From positions 3,534,001 to 3,598,000 of the forward strand of contig OX388348.1 of assembly GCA_947579665.1 (NCBI GenBank): DNA of 64,000 bases. Direction: 5' to 3'. The stretch is from Sympetrum striolatum (taxonomy: Eukaryota; Arthropoda; Insecta; Odonata; Libellulidae). This document shows, piece after piece, positions 48,426 to 61,600 of the stretch. Every line of letters starts with the position of its first letter. The first letter of the stretch is position 1. The notes beneath the pieces were generated by a model that made no database searches, was not told where the DNA came from, and saw nothing but the letters and a program-made list of their open reading frames with translations. The translations under genes and the position numbers were made by a program.

Positions 48426-51400
48426 TGTTTTATACTCATTCTTCCTTTTTTTGGAATATCTTTTGCGTCTAAAATCATATTTCACCCTTTACCTTCGAAT
48501 AGTGATTTAATTGAACTAAAGAGGGAAAGTTTTTATTGCGTTCTACACATAAATGGATACTGCAATGGATACATTAAATATATAACTCAAGCCTCTTATC
48601 ATGTAAATTTGAATTAAACCCTTTGGAATTGTATTTTTATTTGTAAGAATAAGAATCAGTGAAACGCTCGGCTGCACTCGAAGAATTACCCTTTTTGATA
48701 GCGGATGTTTCCTCAGTTTCATTACATTTCTCAAATATTTCCACGCTCCTGACCTCCTCCGAAATAGTTTTCATTTTATAACTGATCAAATTCTTTTCCA
48801 AATTCACTATCGAGGGAGAAAAATTCGAACAAGGATCAGAAGTCATTCGTTTGGAAACGTCAATAATGAAGGGTATTAATCCCTACCGAGGCCAAGCATG
48901 AATTTTCGGTTTAATCTCCACACTCACACTCTTTTAATGGCCATACTTTGGTAAAAAAAGTGGCAAATTCTCCAACAAAATGAGCAACAGCGAAACTTTG
49001 GGTGTCGTCGAATCAGACTTAAAACTTTAATTGGGCCGTCAATTCCTTTCCTATCGACGATTTCAATCCCAATGACCTTTACTCTCTTCCAGCATTCTCT
49101 CTTTCGCTCCTCTTTCACAAACCACAGCGCCTTTGATGTCGTCTTCCACCGCCAGTGACGTAATGGCATTTGGTTGAGTAAGTGGGATGAGAAAGAATAC
49201 GGAATGAGAGGGCCACTCAGGCTGGAGTGTAATTCAGAAAGAAAGAGAAATGGCAAAAGAAGGATGGAGAAATGGAGGTGATGCCTAAAGATAACGACCT
49301 GCAACGGGTTACATGCATAAGGGAAACAAGCTTTGACGAGCTTATGCCAATTTTTGTGTTTCTTTTTCCTCTACGGTAATATTTAATTGATTTGCACCGT
49401 TTTGCTAGCTGTAGTCTGTGATGACATTCCATTACGATGGTGTTAAAAAGGTTTTTATTCTAGCCATTTGCCATCGACATTTTGAAGTGGAAAAATCAAT
49501 GCTAAATAGCTTTATTTAAGTCTTTGATTATTATATTTAATTTTTTTTAATCCTTGGAAAGAAGATGACGAGACGGAAGCAATATTTTAGTATCATTTCC
49601 ACCGTTAGGAGGTGAATGCAACAAATATTCCCTTAATCATTGTATTTCCAGATGATTGCGCAAAATCTTAAATGAAATTCATTACACGCAAAGATAAACT
49701 TCGATTTTTGTCTACACATTTTGTTAATGGTTATGGAAAACAGGAAAGAAAGGCCCGAACTCTTCACGCTGTTTAATTTATCTTTGTGGGTGGAAATAAT
49801 TTTCCATTCTATGCATAATGTTAAATATTTATAAGGATGGAATGTAATACATTTTCAGTCGTAATTTATTACCCTTGACTGTTTTCTAATTGACGCTCTA
49901 GTCTCTTAGTCTCGGAGATTTTCGGAATGTATCTGTGTAAACGAGATCTCTAGCTTTAAAAACTCTTGTTTAAGAAGTTTTGTATTATTATCGATTGCTA
50001 ATTCGTTGCTTTCGTGAGGTTTGTTGGTTTATATAATTTATCCTTTTTTCCTCTTCAGCTTCCAGTCACATCTGTAAAAAAAGGACGGATTAACTATCTC
50101 GCTCACATTTTCAAAACGTAAGCTTAATGGTAAAATAACAAGTTTAAAATTTGGATTTTTTAATTAGGTTTTGGAGGAGCGACATAAGGTGCCTATAGAA
50201 CTCCAAAATATTCAATTCTCCTGTGTTTCATTGCTGTTTGCTTTCCCGCGTAAGCACAATTAAAAGCTTGTTAGCCTGACGTGTAATGAAGTTTTCGAGA
50301 GGAAGCACACTAATAGCTACTTTCGCTTCGTTAGGTAATCGCGTCCATGCGTTAATTATTTAAGCTCCTGCCGAAGTATAAATTATAGAAAATGGCTGCG
50401 CATTTTTCGTAGAATTACACGCGCAAGAACGGTTTACTGGATATTTGCCATCATTAATGTGAATAAAAATGAAAATTTTAAATGAAGATAATTTATTGAA
50501 ACCGTTCGAGCATGATCTAAATCATGGAGTAAACATCGCATTTTTCTTATTTATATTTACCTAATTTATTTTCTCCAAGAAACGCCTTAATCTAATGATT
50601 TCATTTAATTTATGTTGAGTGAAGTTGTGGCATGTTTTATTCCTACTGTACTCAATGGCCATGTTAATTTAGCCTAATATTTGACGCGTCATGGATAGTA
50701 TTTATTCAAATACATCTAAACCAAAATGTTTTATTTTTATAAATTCTCTATTTGAAGGATGATATAGATGATAGAGATGAGAAGAGAATGTTTTAAATGA
50801 AGTAATCTCAGCGGAGAAGTTGGTGAAATGGGCAAATATTGACAGGAAAGAGATTTCTACAAAAGTAATTGAAGGTAGAATACGAGAAAAAATACATAAA
50901 AGAATGCATAAGAAAAATATGTTAAAAGATAACATGAATGAAAACTTTGTAGTAAGTGCCTTTTTTCCCAGATTTCTCTTTCATTTTGCAATGAAGAAAT
51001 TCTGCCAAGTCACGCTCGGGACAGTTTCTTTGATGTTGGATAAAAGACGGGATTAGTTACGGCCAAACGAAGGAGAGGGCATTGAATAAGTACCGGTCAA
51101 AAGGCGGAGCACTCACCGTTTTCTGTTTATCATGCGTTTGGCTGTTTCGATTGCTTATGTCGTGTTTAATTATGCGGTGATGGGTTATGTCGTGGTTTGT
51201 ATTTTGTGATTGAATATGGTGTATTTACTTATGTTGTAATTGGTTAATAACCAAATAACCTTATACAATTAACATTTGATTATGTTGTGGTCTGTTTTGT
51301 TGTGTTTGGTTTTGTCTAAGTTTTATGCACAAAGTTAAATTCTGTTTGTGGGTTTCGGTGAATAGTGAAAAAATGCTCTTTCAGATGCATTCGAAGGTTA

Positions 51401-52190
51401 AAGTCTCTTCTATCCACCATTGTCTTTCACTTTTCTCCCTTTATTATATTTTCCTTTTGTCAGCAATTTATTCCCCGTAATTGATGACGAATATATCGAC
51501 GAAACGTCTCTCAACTTAGTTTTCACATCACGCCGACTAAGGGCCTCTTGTTTCTCACCTTTCCCCAACCGTGTTTTTCCCTCATTTTCCTCAGAAAACC
51601 AACTCTTTCGTCTTATAATTAATCTCCGTACATATTTTAACGAGGTAGAAGAGCAGTCCACTCAATCAATCAATCTTCTTTCTCCTCCATCCATCTTCCT
51701 GTCTTCCCCGCGTTTCCATGGGAACCGTTCATTGTGTCCCCATCATAATGTGGAGGCTTAATTAAGCATGAAGGCCGATAACAAATAGAAGAGAGTTGGA
51801 AATAAGGATATGCGAGAGACAATGCGAATAAGCGAGGATATGCTTAATATTTGAGAAGCAACGGAGTCGCTGCGATGAGAAAAGTTGGCGATTCGGTGAT
51901 AAAGACGTGGAATATCGTTTATTAACAAGAGGCTGCCGTGAAAGATTAATGAAAAGTTTCTCCTAACGGTTATTTAGATTTCTGCCGCTCCAGAGATTTG
52001 CCTTCCTTATCGCGTTAGTCGACGAAATATGACGGTTTCAAATAGATTAACGCTACGCATGTTTGCGTTTGATGCAGATGTGTAACTATACGTGAGCGCG
52101 TAGACGTTTGTAAGGATCTCGTCCTTTCCCGGTGTATCTGTTTCAGGAAGAGTTGTCTTGTTTTCAACTGGGTGGTGTCTGCAGATAAGT
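48426..52190. other. gene-free stretch with GT-rich low-complexity DNA at 51130-51340
   Basis: No gene is recognised. At 51130-51340 the plus strand is rich in T and G, with several irregular copies of TTATGTCGTG or TTATGTTGTG; the pattern is a decayed simple repeat. Open frames elsewhere (for example 48924-49304 minus, 51420-51761 plus) lack domains. Confidence 0.5.
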
Positions 52191-52230
52191 CCGACGTTTC
52201 GGCCACAGTCTCCGTGGCCATCTTCAGGGC
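52191..52230 (-). ncRNA. hammerhead ribozyme-like motif, small variant
   Basis: On the minus strand, CTGAAGA (52221-52227) is followed by T. A perfect 6-bp stem comes next (GGCCAC, 52214-52219, with GTGGCC, 52201-52206) around a 7-base loop. GAAAC and GTC then follow (down to 52193). CUGANGA, stem II and GAAA in this order and spacing are the hammerhead core, with one extra U after CUGAAGA. No normal stem III fits between GAAAC and GUC; instead ACGT (52194-52197) is self-complementary, which could join two RNAs. Small hammerhead variants of this type are known from Penelope-like elements. No Penelope protein is visible next to this copy. Activity is not shown. Confidence 0.7.
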
Positions 52231-52789
52231 GAAGGGCCGAACGATTGTTTAATTCACTCAAATCAAAAAATCAAACATTATTTTATCAAACAATTGCTTT
52301 AGAGCACTTTCTACATTTGTTCACTTATGAATATGTGAATCAATGCCGTCAAAGGAAGGCCAAATTGAGAAATACAGAAATAATGGTAAAAAATTCGCAA
52401 ACATATATAAATATTGGAAGTCGAATGTTACTATTATGAATTGCAATACCCTTCCATTGCATGGTTTTTTGTGACAGAAATAGTTCCGATCCTGCTACTC
52501 ACGGCAAAGACATTATGATATATCATAATGGACTTAAAATAACGATGGGAGTTGACTAAAATTAGGGTATTCTTTGCAAATATTATTTAATTGTAAGGAC
52601 TACAAATAGGCTCTAGGCCATGAAGTAGTCATCTTTTCTTTTAGGGAAGAAAATCCATTACCCTGCCTCGTATTCGCCCTAGTTGAGAGGAAAACCCTGA
52701 AAAACCTCCCAAGGGCAGTACATCAAATAATTTACAATTAAATAAAAATGACTCCCCTTTTTAAGATTTTCAGATAGTTTAACACCAAG
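52231..52789. other. no gene; perfect 20-bp palindrome at 52511-52530
   Basis: CATTATGATATATCATAATG is its own reverse complement. The remainder is AT-rich. At about 52665-52725 a moderately GC-rich piece with GAGAGGAAAACCCTGAAAAACC looks like part of an unrecognised repeat. Confidence 0.5.
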
Positions 52790-53318
52790 TATTTGCAAAA
52801 GGGAACGATAAAAGTTGTCTCGTTCTTCAGTTTATAGAGATTCATTTCAGGAGATTTTCTTCTAGAAAACTTTACATGTTTACATTAACTGACGTTGATC
52901 ACCATACCATTTACTATTTGGTTAACTGTTCAAGGTCGCTTTGTAAGATAGCGCGTCTTTCCCTTATACAAAATACAATAATCTATACAAAATGCAATAA
53001 TCGGCAAGCAGCCTTATTTCGGATTTGATATTTTTTGGAAGATCGTTTATGTAAATTTAGAATAGCAAAGGTCCGAGAGCGCTACCCTGAGGTACTCCCG
53101 ATGTGCCTTCAATCTCTCTAGAGTAAGCGTCGCCGATTCTGTCTCTGTGCTTTCTCTCTTTTAAAAATGTTCGATCCAGCGTATTACCCGAAGATCGACA
53201 TTTAACTCTCGTACTTTAGCCGTGAGTAGGTCGTGTGGTACTTTATCGAAGGCCTTTGCGAAATCAATGACTACTGCGTCAACTTCATCCCGTTTATCCA
53301 TAGTTTCGGTGATTAAAA
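52790..53318 (-). pseudogene. LINE reverse transcriptase fragment (CR1/Jockey-like)
   Basis: The minus strand reads MDKRDEVDAVVIDFAKAFD (about 53303-53247, motif A) and KVPHDLLTAKV. About 35 residues later comes SGVPQGSALGPLLF (53102-53061, motif B), then YINDLP, and then motif C as LLADYCILYR (about 53018-52989). The second catalytic aspartate of the usual ADD is replaced by Y. A stop follows LLF and another follows motif C, and the piece fades by about 52790. The copy is therefore dead and truncated at both ends. Motifs A and B differ from both other LINEs in the window, making this a separate family. Confidence 0.88.
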
Positions 53319-56300
53319 AAATAAATTTTGTGTAGAAATTTATTTGTATTAGGAATAACTTTTCAAGATTGATTTCATTCTAAAATTGCTTTAGTGTACG
53401 GAAATTACTTGACAAACTAGAGGCATTTGCTTAAATATTTTTATCCTAGATTTTAGTATGGCCATATTAGTGTCTATTAACCTGGTTGTACTTTTTCTTC
53501 GGTGAAATATAAATTGTTTGAATATAGACATGGAATGGATAATTTTCTCGATAAAATTATACGTGAATTCTTATGGTATGTTTTATTAAAAACAACCGAA
53601 AAAAGAGTTTGATAAAAATGATGCCTGACAAATTTAAGACTCAGAAATGATTAGATACTGTGAATTAATAAATTCATTACCAATTAACCAATTCATTCGA
53701 AAGAATAAAATATGCATGAGCGTAATGATCGATTCTTACATGTTCTAGAAATTTTACAAAGATATTATTCGATAGAATACTTCACTACATATACAATAGC
53801 GTGGGAGGATTGTAAACATCCGCCATCACGATAATGAGATAACGAATTTATAAAAGAGCGTTCGCAGCTTGCAATAAATAAGCGGAGGTCTTTTTGACCA
53901 GCGCTGAATGCGATGCCGTAGCTCACGAGGACTGCTTGTAAATTAGGGAGATTAAACCGCGCGGCGTGGAGGTGAAACAGCGGCGCTGGCGTCGGCCCCT
54001 TTTAACGAGAGAAGCGCACGCCGCAACAAAGAACCGCAACTCTGGGTCGACAACTCTCCCATCTTCAGAGCTCACGCCATTGTCTCCCTTCGAAAAAATG
54101 CCTTTAAGAGGAGGGCCCGAGGCCATAATTAACCCACAAAACGCACTCGTACGCAAGAAGAAAGAGATCAGCTCTTCAACGCCTCCGTGGAGGGACTCGG
54201 AGACGACGAAATCCTTTCTGCGGCAAACTTTGTCATCGCACCTATAGGTGGCGGTTTTATCTCAACTTCGGCGGTTGGTCTAATTCGGGTCACCTGACTT
54301 GCGAATCGCCAGTGTATGGTATAGTAAGAGACTTTTACGATAGTAACTTATCGTTGGGTTCAGTTGTTGGTTTTAAAAGGCGCAACGCGGAAAGATGCGA
54401 CAGTGTGCGCCTTTAATCCGGTCGGAATGCCGTGAAAAACGAAGCATATTCAATTTGGCTCGATAAATCAGACTTTTCTTGAGCCTATGTTGATGCTCGA
54501 TAAAGAATATTGCCAACATTATAAAAATGTAGTATAAGTGTACAAGTCAAATTCGATGCCATTATATTTTCTTTCTTCGATCAGCTCTAGAAACAGGATT
54601 TTTTAAATCGATCATATTGTCTAATATTAATACTGATATGCCTATTTGTAAATTGAATTTCGTTTGTTTCAGTTTTTTATGTGACTATTTCCGGTGTTAC
54701 TGTATATTATCCTCTTTATAATATGAATAATATTTTTAAAGTTTATTATTATTCTGTATTATCAAATTTACTTGTAAAACCGTTAATAAATTTACCAATT
54801 GTCCCATATTATAATTTAGTTCTCTTGCCTGATTTATACTTTTTAATTTATTTCTTTTTATTTATATTATTTAAATAATTTCTCCAAGCGTATTGAATTT
54901 CCACCAATATATCTTTTTCCGCTAAATCAATCACTCCAACCACTTACTCTCAACTTGTGCTTCACTGGTTACTTTTTGAGTACCCGAAAGCTCAGATATA
55001 CAATAATGTCAGTTCTGTTCATTTAAACGATGTAAAGAAGGATTCAATGTGAGCCAGCACTTTATTTTTAACTGGGTTGAGGTTTCAGTTGATGTGAATG
55101 CATTGTGAAATTCAGAGTAGCTTGCACTGTATAAGTTCTAAAATCAAGTATGAGGTACTACTGATTGAGGATTTAGGAAACTTGGAGGATTGAAGTTTAA
55201 ATATGAGGATGAAAAGCTCATTCATTTGGAATACACGACGTAATACGAATAAACGTGAAGTAGTGAAAAATAAGCGAAGCCCCCATACACGTACAGAAGC
55301 TGCGAAGAATAAAACTCAGCATATAATTAAAACTTTAAAGAGTGAATCGAAAGAATTAACTCAGTGACTATAAGTTGCGGATTATAGGTAGCGAATGCAC
55401 AAAATGAAAGATATTTTAGGATTCCTATCATATCTTACTTCACCCTTTTATCAAGCTCAAGACTATCTTTGTACATTTTTTCCCAGAATGCCATGGTCAA
55501 CGAACAGCCATTCATGCTCGTTAGAGGCCTATTTCTCAACACCGCTATCTTATTAATTAATCTGCTGAGTTATGCACCGACCGTGGTTCATATTCTACGT
55601 GGTATCTTGTGTGTGCTCTGCAAAGTTTGCTATCGCCTTTAGAGAGACCTTAGCATTTATATTTTAAGCAAAACTTATTACACTCTTAAACTAGCTACCT
55701 TTTCTGTTTCAAGACGGATAAACCCATCTTTCCAGTGGAATTGTTTGCTCACAGTGATGTGTAAATGGGTAATTAAGATATCCTAACGCTATTGTACTTC
55801 TTTCATCCTTGAAACATTTAATACTACAATTAAAAGCTAATATACCCATATAAAATATTACGATGAATATGTTAATTTAACTAAACCTGTCTTATGGTTA
55901 AAACTTATTTAAGGACGGAGAGAGAATTGGGTAAAATATAATCATCAGTGTGATAGTTTTTACTTTCCTTGACGGTGTATGAGAATATGCATTTTCTATT
56001 ACCTTCTTTATTCTTCCTTATCCCTGCAGCATTTTCATTATTTCCGTAATCCGTTTCCACCTGAATTATTTTCTTCCTTATAAGATTCATTTTATATTCA
56101 ATATATTCATTGAGTTTATTTTGATTATATGAGCTACATGTTTAATATCCTTATATCACAATTGTTTAATCTACAACTTTTAATTCAAACGAATAACTTT
56201 GTGTTAAAAAACAACTCAAAAACTAACTAACTCTGTAAAAATTTAATTAAATTATATTACATTTATTGTAATTGCTGTAAATAAATATAATAAATATATT

Positions 56301-57133
56301 TATTATTGCTGTGAAAATAAATTAAAGAAGGAGATCTTAAAATTACTAATAAGATATCCGAGGAAAAATCTACGGAATGTTCTTATTTCTCCATCCAGAA
56401 TTTATCGCAATGAGATATTTGAACATATTTATTTGCTTGATTCTGTGGATTCGTCGAAGCGGTTTAAAGGAAATATGGCGAAGATGCGCATCTTGCTTCC
56501 GGACTGCTAACCAACATCTTCGACTTAACACTTCCTTCTCGGCATTGCGTAAAAGTTATGGAGAGAAATAAATAATACATGTTGCTGTACAGTCGCGGGG
56601 GATGACGAGTGGCTGTTTAATGGCCGCAATAAAATTTTTAGGGGAAACAAGGGTGGGGTGCGGTATGGGAGCGGAAAAGAGTTGAAAGCGTAGGGATGTA
56701 GAGGAAGTGAAAGTGGGAAGAAAGTTATTCGCTATTCCTCCGCTTCTTTATCATCGAATGAAACTTTCTCCCGCTCTCTGTTGCATTAATTACGCGATCT
56801 TACACTTGGGAGGAAACGGCGATGCGATACTCTTCCTTCATAAATTTATGAACAGACTCAAGGTGGAAATGGGACTCTTAAGGCTGAGTGAGCTGTAGAT
56901 TACGTTATGTTGAAAATTTAGCTTTTCTCTACTGATGTTTATCGTTATGTTTTGCATGAAATTTCTTAATTACATTTTTGGAGAAAATATGACGTGATAT
57001 TACCATTTCGTCTGCAGTTAAGAAACCAATATACATCAAAGACTCGAGGCTTTGATGGATCTTAGAAGGGAAAGAAAAGGGATGGCATTGTTTTTACAGT
57101 TTTTCATCTCCTTCATTGATATCACCTCTGATA
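53319..57133. other. gene-free stretch with a CG-richer island at 53880-54300
   Basis: No gene is recognised. The island contains overlapping open frames on both strands without domains. A 9-bp perfect inverted repeat (AAAGGCGCA at 54376-54384 with TGCGCCTTT at 54406-54414) lies just after it. 54600-56350 is very AT-rich. Confidence 0.5.
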
Positions 57134-57200
57134 AATGTTTCATATTAAATGTGTTTAATATTAAATTTGTTCATACTAAATGTGTTTCACATTAAATGTA
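57134..57200. repeat. short tandem repeat, about 16-bp unit
   Basis: Four imperfect copies of a unit like AATGTGTTTCATATTA follow each other, differing by a few bases each. It is a minor minisatellite. Confidence 0.7.
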
Positions 57201-57344
57201 TGCGCATTCTATTTATTTATACTAATACTGTCAAGAATATATACGATAGGTGCCTTTTATTCGAATTAGCATAATATTTAGCGTTTACCGTTTTGAGGTC
57301 TTCGATATGAGGGTGTGACGTAGAAAAGAAAAAAGTAAGTTCTG
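57201..57344. other. no feature seen
   Basis: AT-rich spacer between the tandem repeat and the LINE remnant; nothing recognised. Confidence 0.5.
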
Positions 57345-57600
57345 TTGATAGGAACAGCAGCACGGAGGCCCTGGGGATGGGAAGATAAGGCTTTAATTGA
57401 GCGTCGACAGAGAAAATGGGAGGGTCAAACATTGAGAGGAGAGGGACTGCTAAAGAAAATAACTGAGGGTAGAATAGAAGGGAAAACGGAGGGAAAGACA
57501 AAGACAGAATATGCTAGAAGATATAAAGGGTGAGGAAAGCTTCCAAAAAGTAAAGGAGATGCTGTTAAATAGGGATTTTTAAGGTACAAGAATCCACCGA
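57345..57600 (+). pseudogene. LINE C-terminal remnant
   Basis: The plus strand reads RRQRKWEGQTLRGEGLLKKI, then TEGRIEGKTEGKTKTEYARR (57399-57528 region). After a frame change, EESFQKVKEMLLNR follows (about 57532-57573). This order of a GHTLRH-like block, a basic GK-rich block and a short helical end is common at the C-terminus of insect LINE polyproteins, and resembles the block at 28420-28577. The rest of the element is missing. The purine-rich composition also leaves the opposite strand open, which I regard as a shadow. Confidence 0.65.
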
Positions 57601-58511
57601 GAGGTAGAACACTCACATATGAATGTGAAACTTTTAGCATTCGGTCTCATCCAATAGGTGCCTAGATTCAAAAAATTAAACATCTAAATTTTGTGCGAAG
57701 GACGAATTCATCTTTTAAAGTAGAGTGAATATTACACTCCATTTTTCAGTTTTAAACTTTAGCAAGATCGAAAAACAAAATTATTTAACTACGGGTCTTT
57801 GTTTCAGGTAGTGATTTAAAATCCGCGGGTTCCCCATCTCATGGTCAGAGGGAAGATGAGCGCGGGAAGTCATCGCGTAATAAAGACGTTAATTAACGAA
57901 TTAGAAGAGTTTATAGTATTACTACGTAAGCAATGACCTTAACCATACCGCCAATATTTATAACTCCGCCGGTGAACGAACCACAGCCCGCGAGGCTGCC
58001 GCTCTAAAGCTCCACATCTTCGTAACGCCCTCCTAATTTAGGAGAGGCGCGTGACGTATGAAAGAAATCGGCGATTGAGTCATCAATGGCGCGTATAATG
58101 GGAGACAAATTGAAAAAATCGAAGAGGATTATATACGGGTGGAGGAAAGAGATTTACCGAGTGCGGCAGGTTCGTCCGGATCGATGCGGAAGAGTGTGGA
58201 ATCGGGCGGTGGTGTCTGACATATGAATGGCTATAATAGGGGAAGGCGTGAGGAACGATCGCTTTCCGAGTGAGATACGGGTCGAAAAAATGAAGGTTGC
58301 AATTGCGGCCGGCGTCAGATAATGCGGGCGACAAACTTCCCTGCGGCTTCGCCCGAAGGGGAGTTTCGTTCATCCCGGATCTCGTTGTCCTCGCGAAGTC
58401 CGGCAGAGCAAGGTTTTTATTGCCAATAGCTAACGCAGGTTCTTGATACTACATCCCGACGAATGATATAATTTTTATGATAAACAAAACAGAAACGAGC
58501 TTCGTATTATC
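57601..58511. other. gene-free stretch with a CG-richer island at 57830-58420
   Basis: No gene is recognised. CpG is frequent at about 57950-58400, with frames open on the minus strand but no domain. Confidence 0.5.
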
Positions 58512-58619
58512 CTAGAACCAAGGTGATCATCTACAAGTACACTACATGCTGAAATAAGGGAATTCACCTAGGAGTATTTTCGCATGCAGTGTACCTGACG
58601 ATGATCATTTTGGTCAAGG
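58512..58619. repeat. long imperfect hairpin
   Basis: The arms 58517-58549 and 58582-58614 are reverse complements at about 26 of 33 positions, with solid blocks TGATCATC and GTACACT and a 32-base loop. The total of about 100 bases is in the size range of an animal microRNA precursor, but an old foldback element is equally possible. Confidence 0.7.
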
Positions 58620-61600
58620 GAAATACATTTTTGTGGAATATGTGAAGTACATTTCTACTCTACATTCCAGAATGTCAGGCTAAAATACCTGAAATGGCAG
58701 ATTTTTGTTTTTTTAATTTTATGTTTATTTTCCAGTTCAACCAACATCACCCCTTTGCGCTTGTGTAATGTGATTCGTGATGAACTATCCGGGAATATAG
58801 TATCACGTAAGTTGTTCGATTAGCATTGCTGGAGTATTGTCAAAATCGTTAAAGAAAGGAAAATTAATTTTTAGCGTTAATGTATTGAGTTAAGTTTAGG
58901 ACTTAATTCGACCATGACTTTAGTCTCTTCATAGCTTAGTTTTGTTTGATTTTAGTGGAATGTTCCTGCAATCATATTTCCATGAGTGGAACATTTTTCA
59001 ATTTTAATTTGGTACAGGATTGAGAAAATTATATCTTTCATTTTATTTGGTCCCAGCCTTGATCATGTGTATAAGAAAGTTCGTTCGTTGAACAGTGGCC
59101 CTATTTTAGGATTAATCTTTCAGTGTGCTTCACTTACGTGGACTTGTTCTGCTTATAACATTCTGATTTGTTGAGAAAAGCAAGAAAAACCTACCTCAAT
59201 CCTCCTAATAAGCCTCATTAGCTGTATTAACTCATAGTAATTAAAGTTGGAGGGCAATGAGGTACCAACTGACCTTCGGGCTTGGATACTTTAAAGATGT
59301 ATCAGATTTAAAACGAGATTTTCTGAGAAAGGAGAATGTGGCTTCGATAACAGTATAAAGATGGACAGCCAATGTAGATGGATGTCAACTACACTAGTCA
59401 TCGGTGAAGTATTTTATTAAATGGTTTTACTAACACTCGGATGTTTTTTTTGAAGGATCAGAGGCCTGTGAAATGTTGTGTGAATAATAAGTTTTGTTTT
59501 AAAAAAAAAGAAAACGAGGAAGTACCGTAGTTGATAAGGGAAGAAGAAGTAAGTTTTTTTTTAAAGATATCAATAGAAGACAAAGAGAGAGGTCATGTGT
59601 TATGGAAGGAATGGGTTTCTGGAGAAGATAACTCAAGATATGTTTCTAAGTAGGCTTCAGAACTTATCCTCAGAGGAACTGATTGGTTCTCAAGAAAGAT
59701 AGAAGAGTTGCTATGTTTGGGAATCCATTAATCCATTAATCCAAAATTCCAAAAAGGGGAAGAGTTTAATCATATCAAATTCAAAAACAGTTATTTTTAC
59801 CCCATGTATGACTCAATTGATTGATTTTGGTTGTAGTACTCCAAGGTACGCTTGCACAGGGTATTTTTCTTCCTGATGACTGATGGTTCAACTCTTCCCA
59901 GTCATTTTAGTCTTTGTCTTTCCCTCTCCTTTTTGTCATTTGCCTCTTTTGATGTTTTATTTTACACTTTCTTCTGTTATTTTTTAATATATATATTATA
60001 TTCTGTTATCTTTTATCTCTTCCAGCATCTACTTTTTCTAACTCTATTTCCCTTTTCAGTCAAAACCATTTCAATTAAACCATCGACAACCTTCCCCGTT
60101 TGTTTATCAATCTCTCGTTTTAGTTAGAATCGGCATTTCAACATCCAGTGGAAGCTCTTATATTCATCTAAACCCAACCTTTTCTCCGCTCAAGATTGTC
60201 AGTATCCTCTTAATGTTTTATGGAACCTCTTTTTCATTTGTCTCTTGTTTAGCTGTTGAAAACTTTCTCATACATCACTGTTCTTCTAACCCTACAGTAC
60301 TTCTAAATTGAAATAATTTATTTAGTTTAGGAGGGTCAGTAAACCTTTTATTTAATAATTACTTGGACGTTGCAGATGCTAATAAGTATCCGCATGTAAT
60401 TTAGTTCCCAATTAGTGTCCGATTTCAATGAATAGTGGTGGTGTGAATGTATAGCATTTTCCAAGCAGTTTCCAAGGCAGCGTTGTTCCCTTTAGCGTAT
60501 AGGCATCGTTCACATGGCTTAGGTATCATCTTTCTACTTCTGTGCAATGGCTAATTAAGATCAGGTTCTATTTAATTTTTTTGCGGGAATACTTTGTTGA
60601 GAAAATAAAGTTGTCTAAAGAGTGTAATGCACAGCCATAAATCAGCATATTTACCGATTCTGCATCATCTAACAGTGTGATATCTTTGATCTTTTAATGA
60701 ATAGACCCTTCACTTGTAATGCAACTCAGCCGAATTGGTATGTAATCTAAATTAAGCATCTTTGCATAAGAAAATCTCTGCTGAAACAGGAGCTCTATAT
60801 CTGAATTAAGAGTTCAGGGTCTGTCTAATTAAGTTAGGAGAAGGAACGGTCTGAGTAAACAGACTCCGTCTCCATGGGTACGATTACTCCTGCCTAAAGT
60901 AGCGAGTAATGGAGTTCATTTTCTATCTTTATTTTAATTCAGTTCATTTTTTTTACTTCAAAGAAACATTATATGAGTAATCACCGGGGATTTATCTTCT
61001 TAAAAAATTAGAGGTACTTCTACAAAAACATTTGTGCCTAGAAAACTTGATCCCTCAGAATAAGATGCTTGGAGATAATTAAACTTTTTCGTTTAGAGTT
61101 ATCAGTTTTAATATGTCCTAACCGGTGTAGCATCTAAGAAGAATTCAATTAACTGGGAAGAAAGAAAACAGCAACTACTGTACCTTAAATTAAAATAGAA
61201 TAATTAAAAAGAATTGATTTTAAAAGAAAGGTATTGATAACGTGGCATTATCGATGATTTACCTATCGTTGCAACAAACTGAGCGATAAGTAATATCAAC
61301 CTGCTGCCATCTTGTAATTTTAATTTATTAATTTTATATCATTAACACACATTTGTTAACAAGTCATTTTTACCGTTGAATATAAGCTGATTTTGACAAA
61401 TTTTGAAAATAATATATATGAACGATTATTGTACCATTTGGATATAATGATTATTCTATCAGTACTACAATTATTGTTCACAGTTCGATTTTTTGGATAA
61501 ATTCGCTTTTTACAGAAATTGTTCAAAGTCTAATTAGATATCTTTTTTACTATGATTTATGAAAATTTTATTTTAGTTTCTTTTGAATTAATAAATATCT

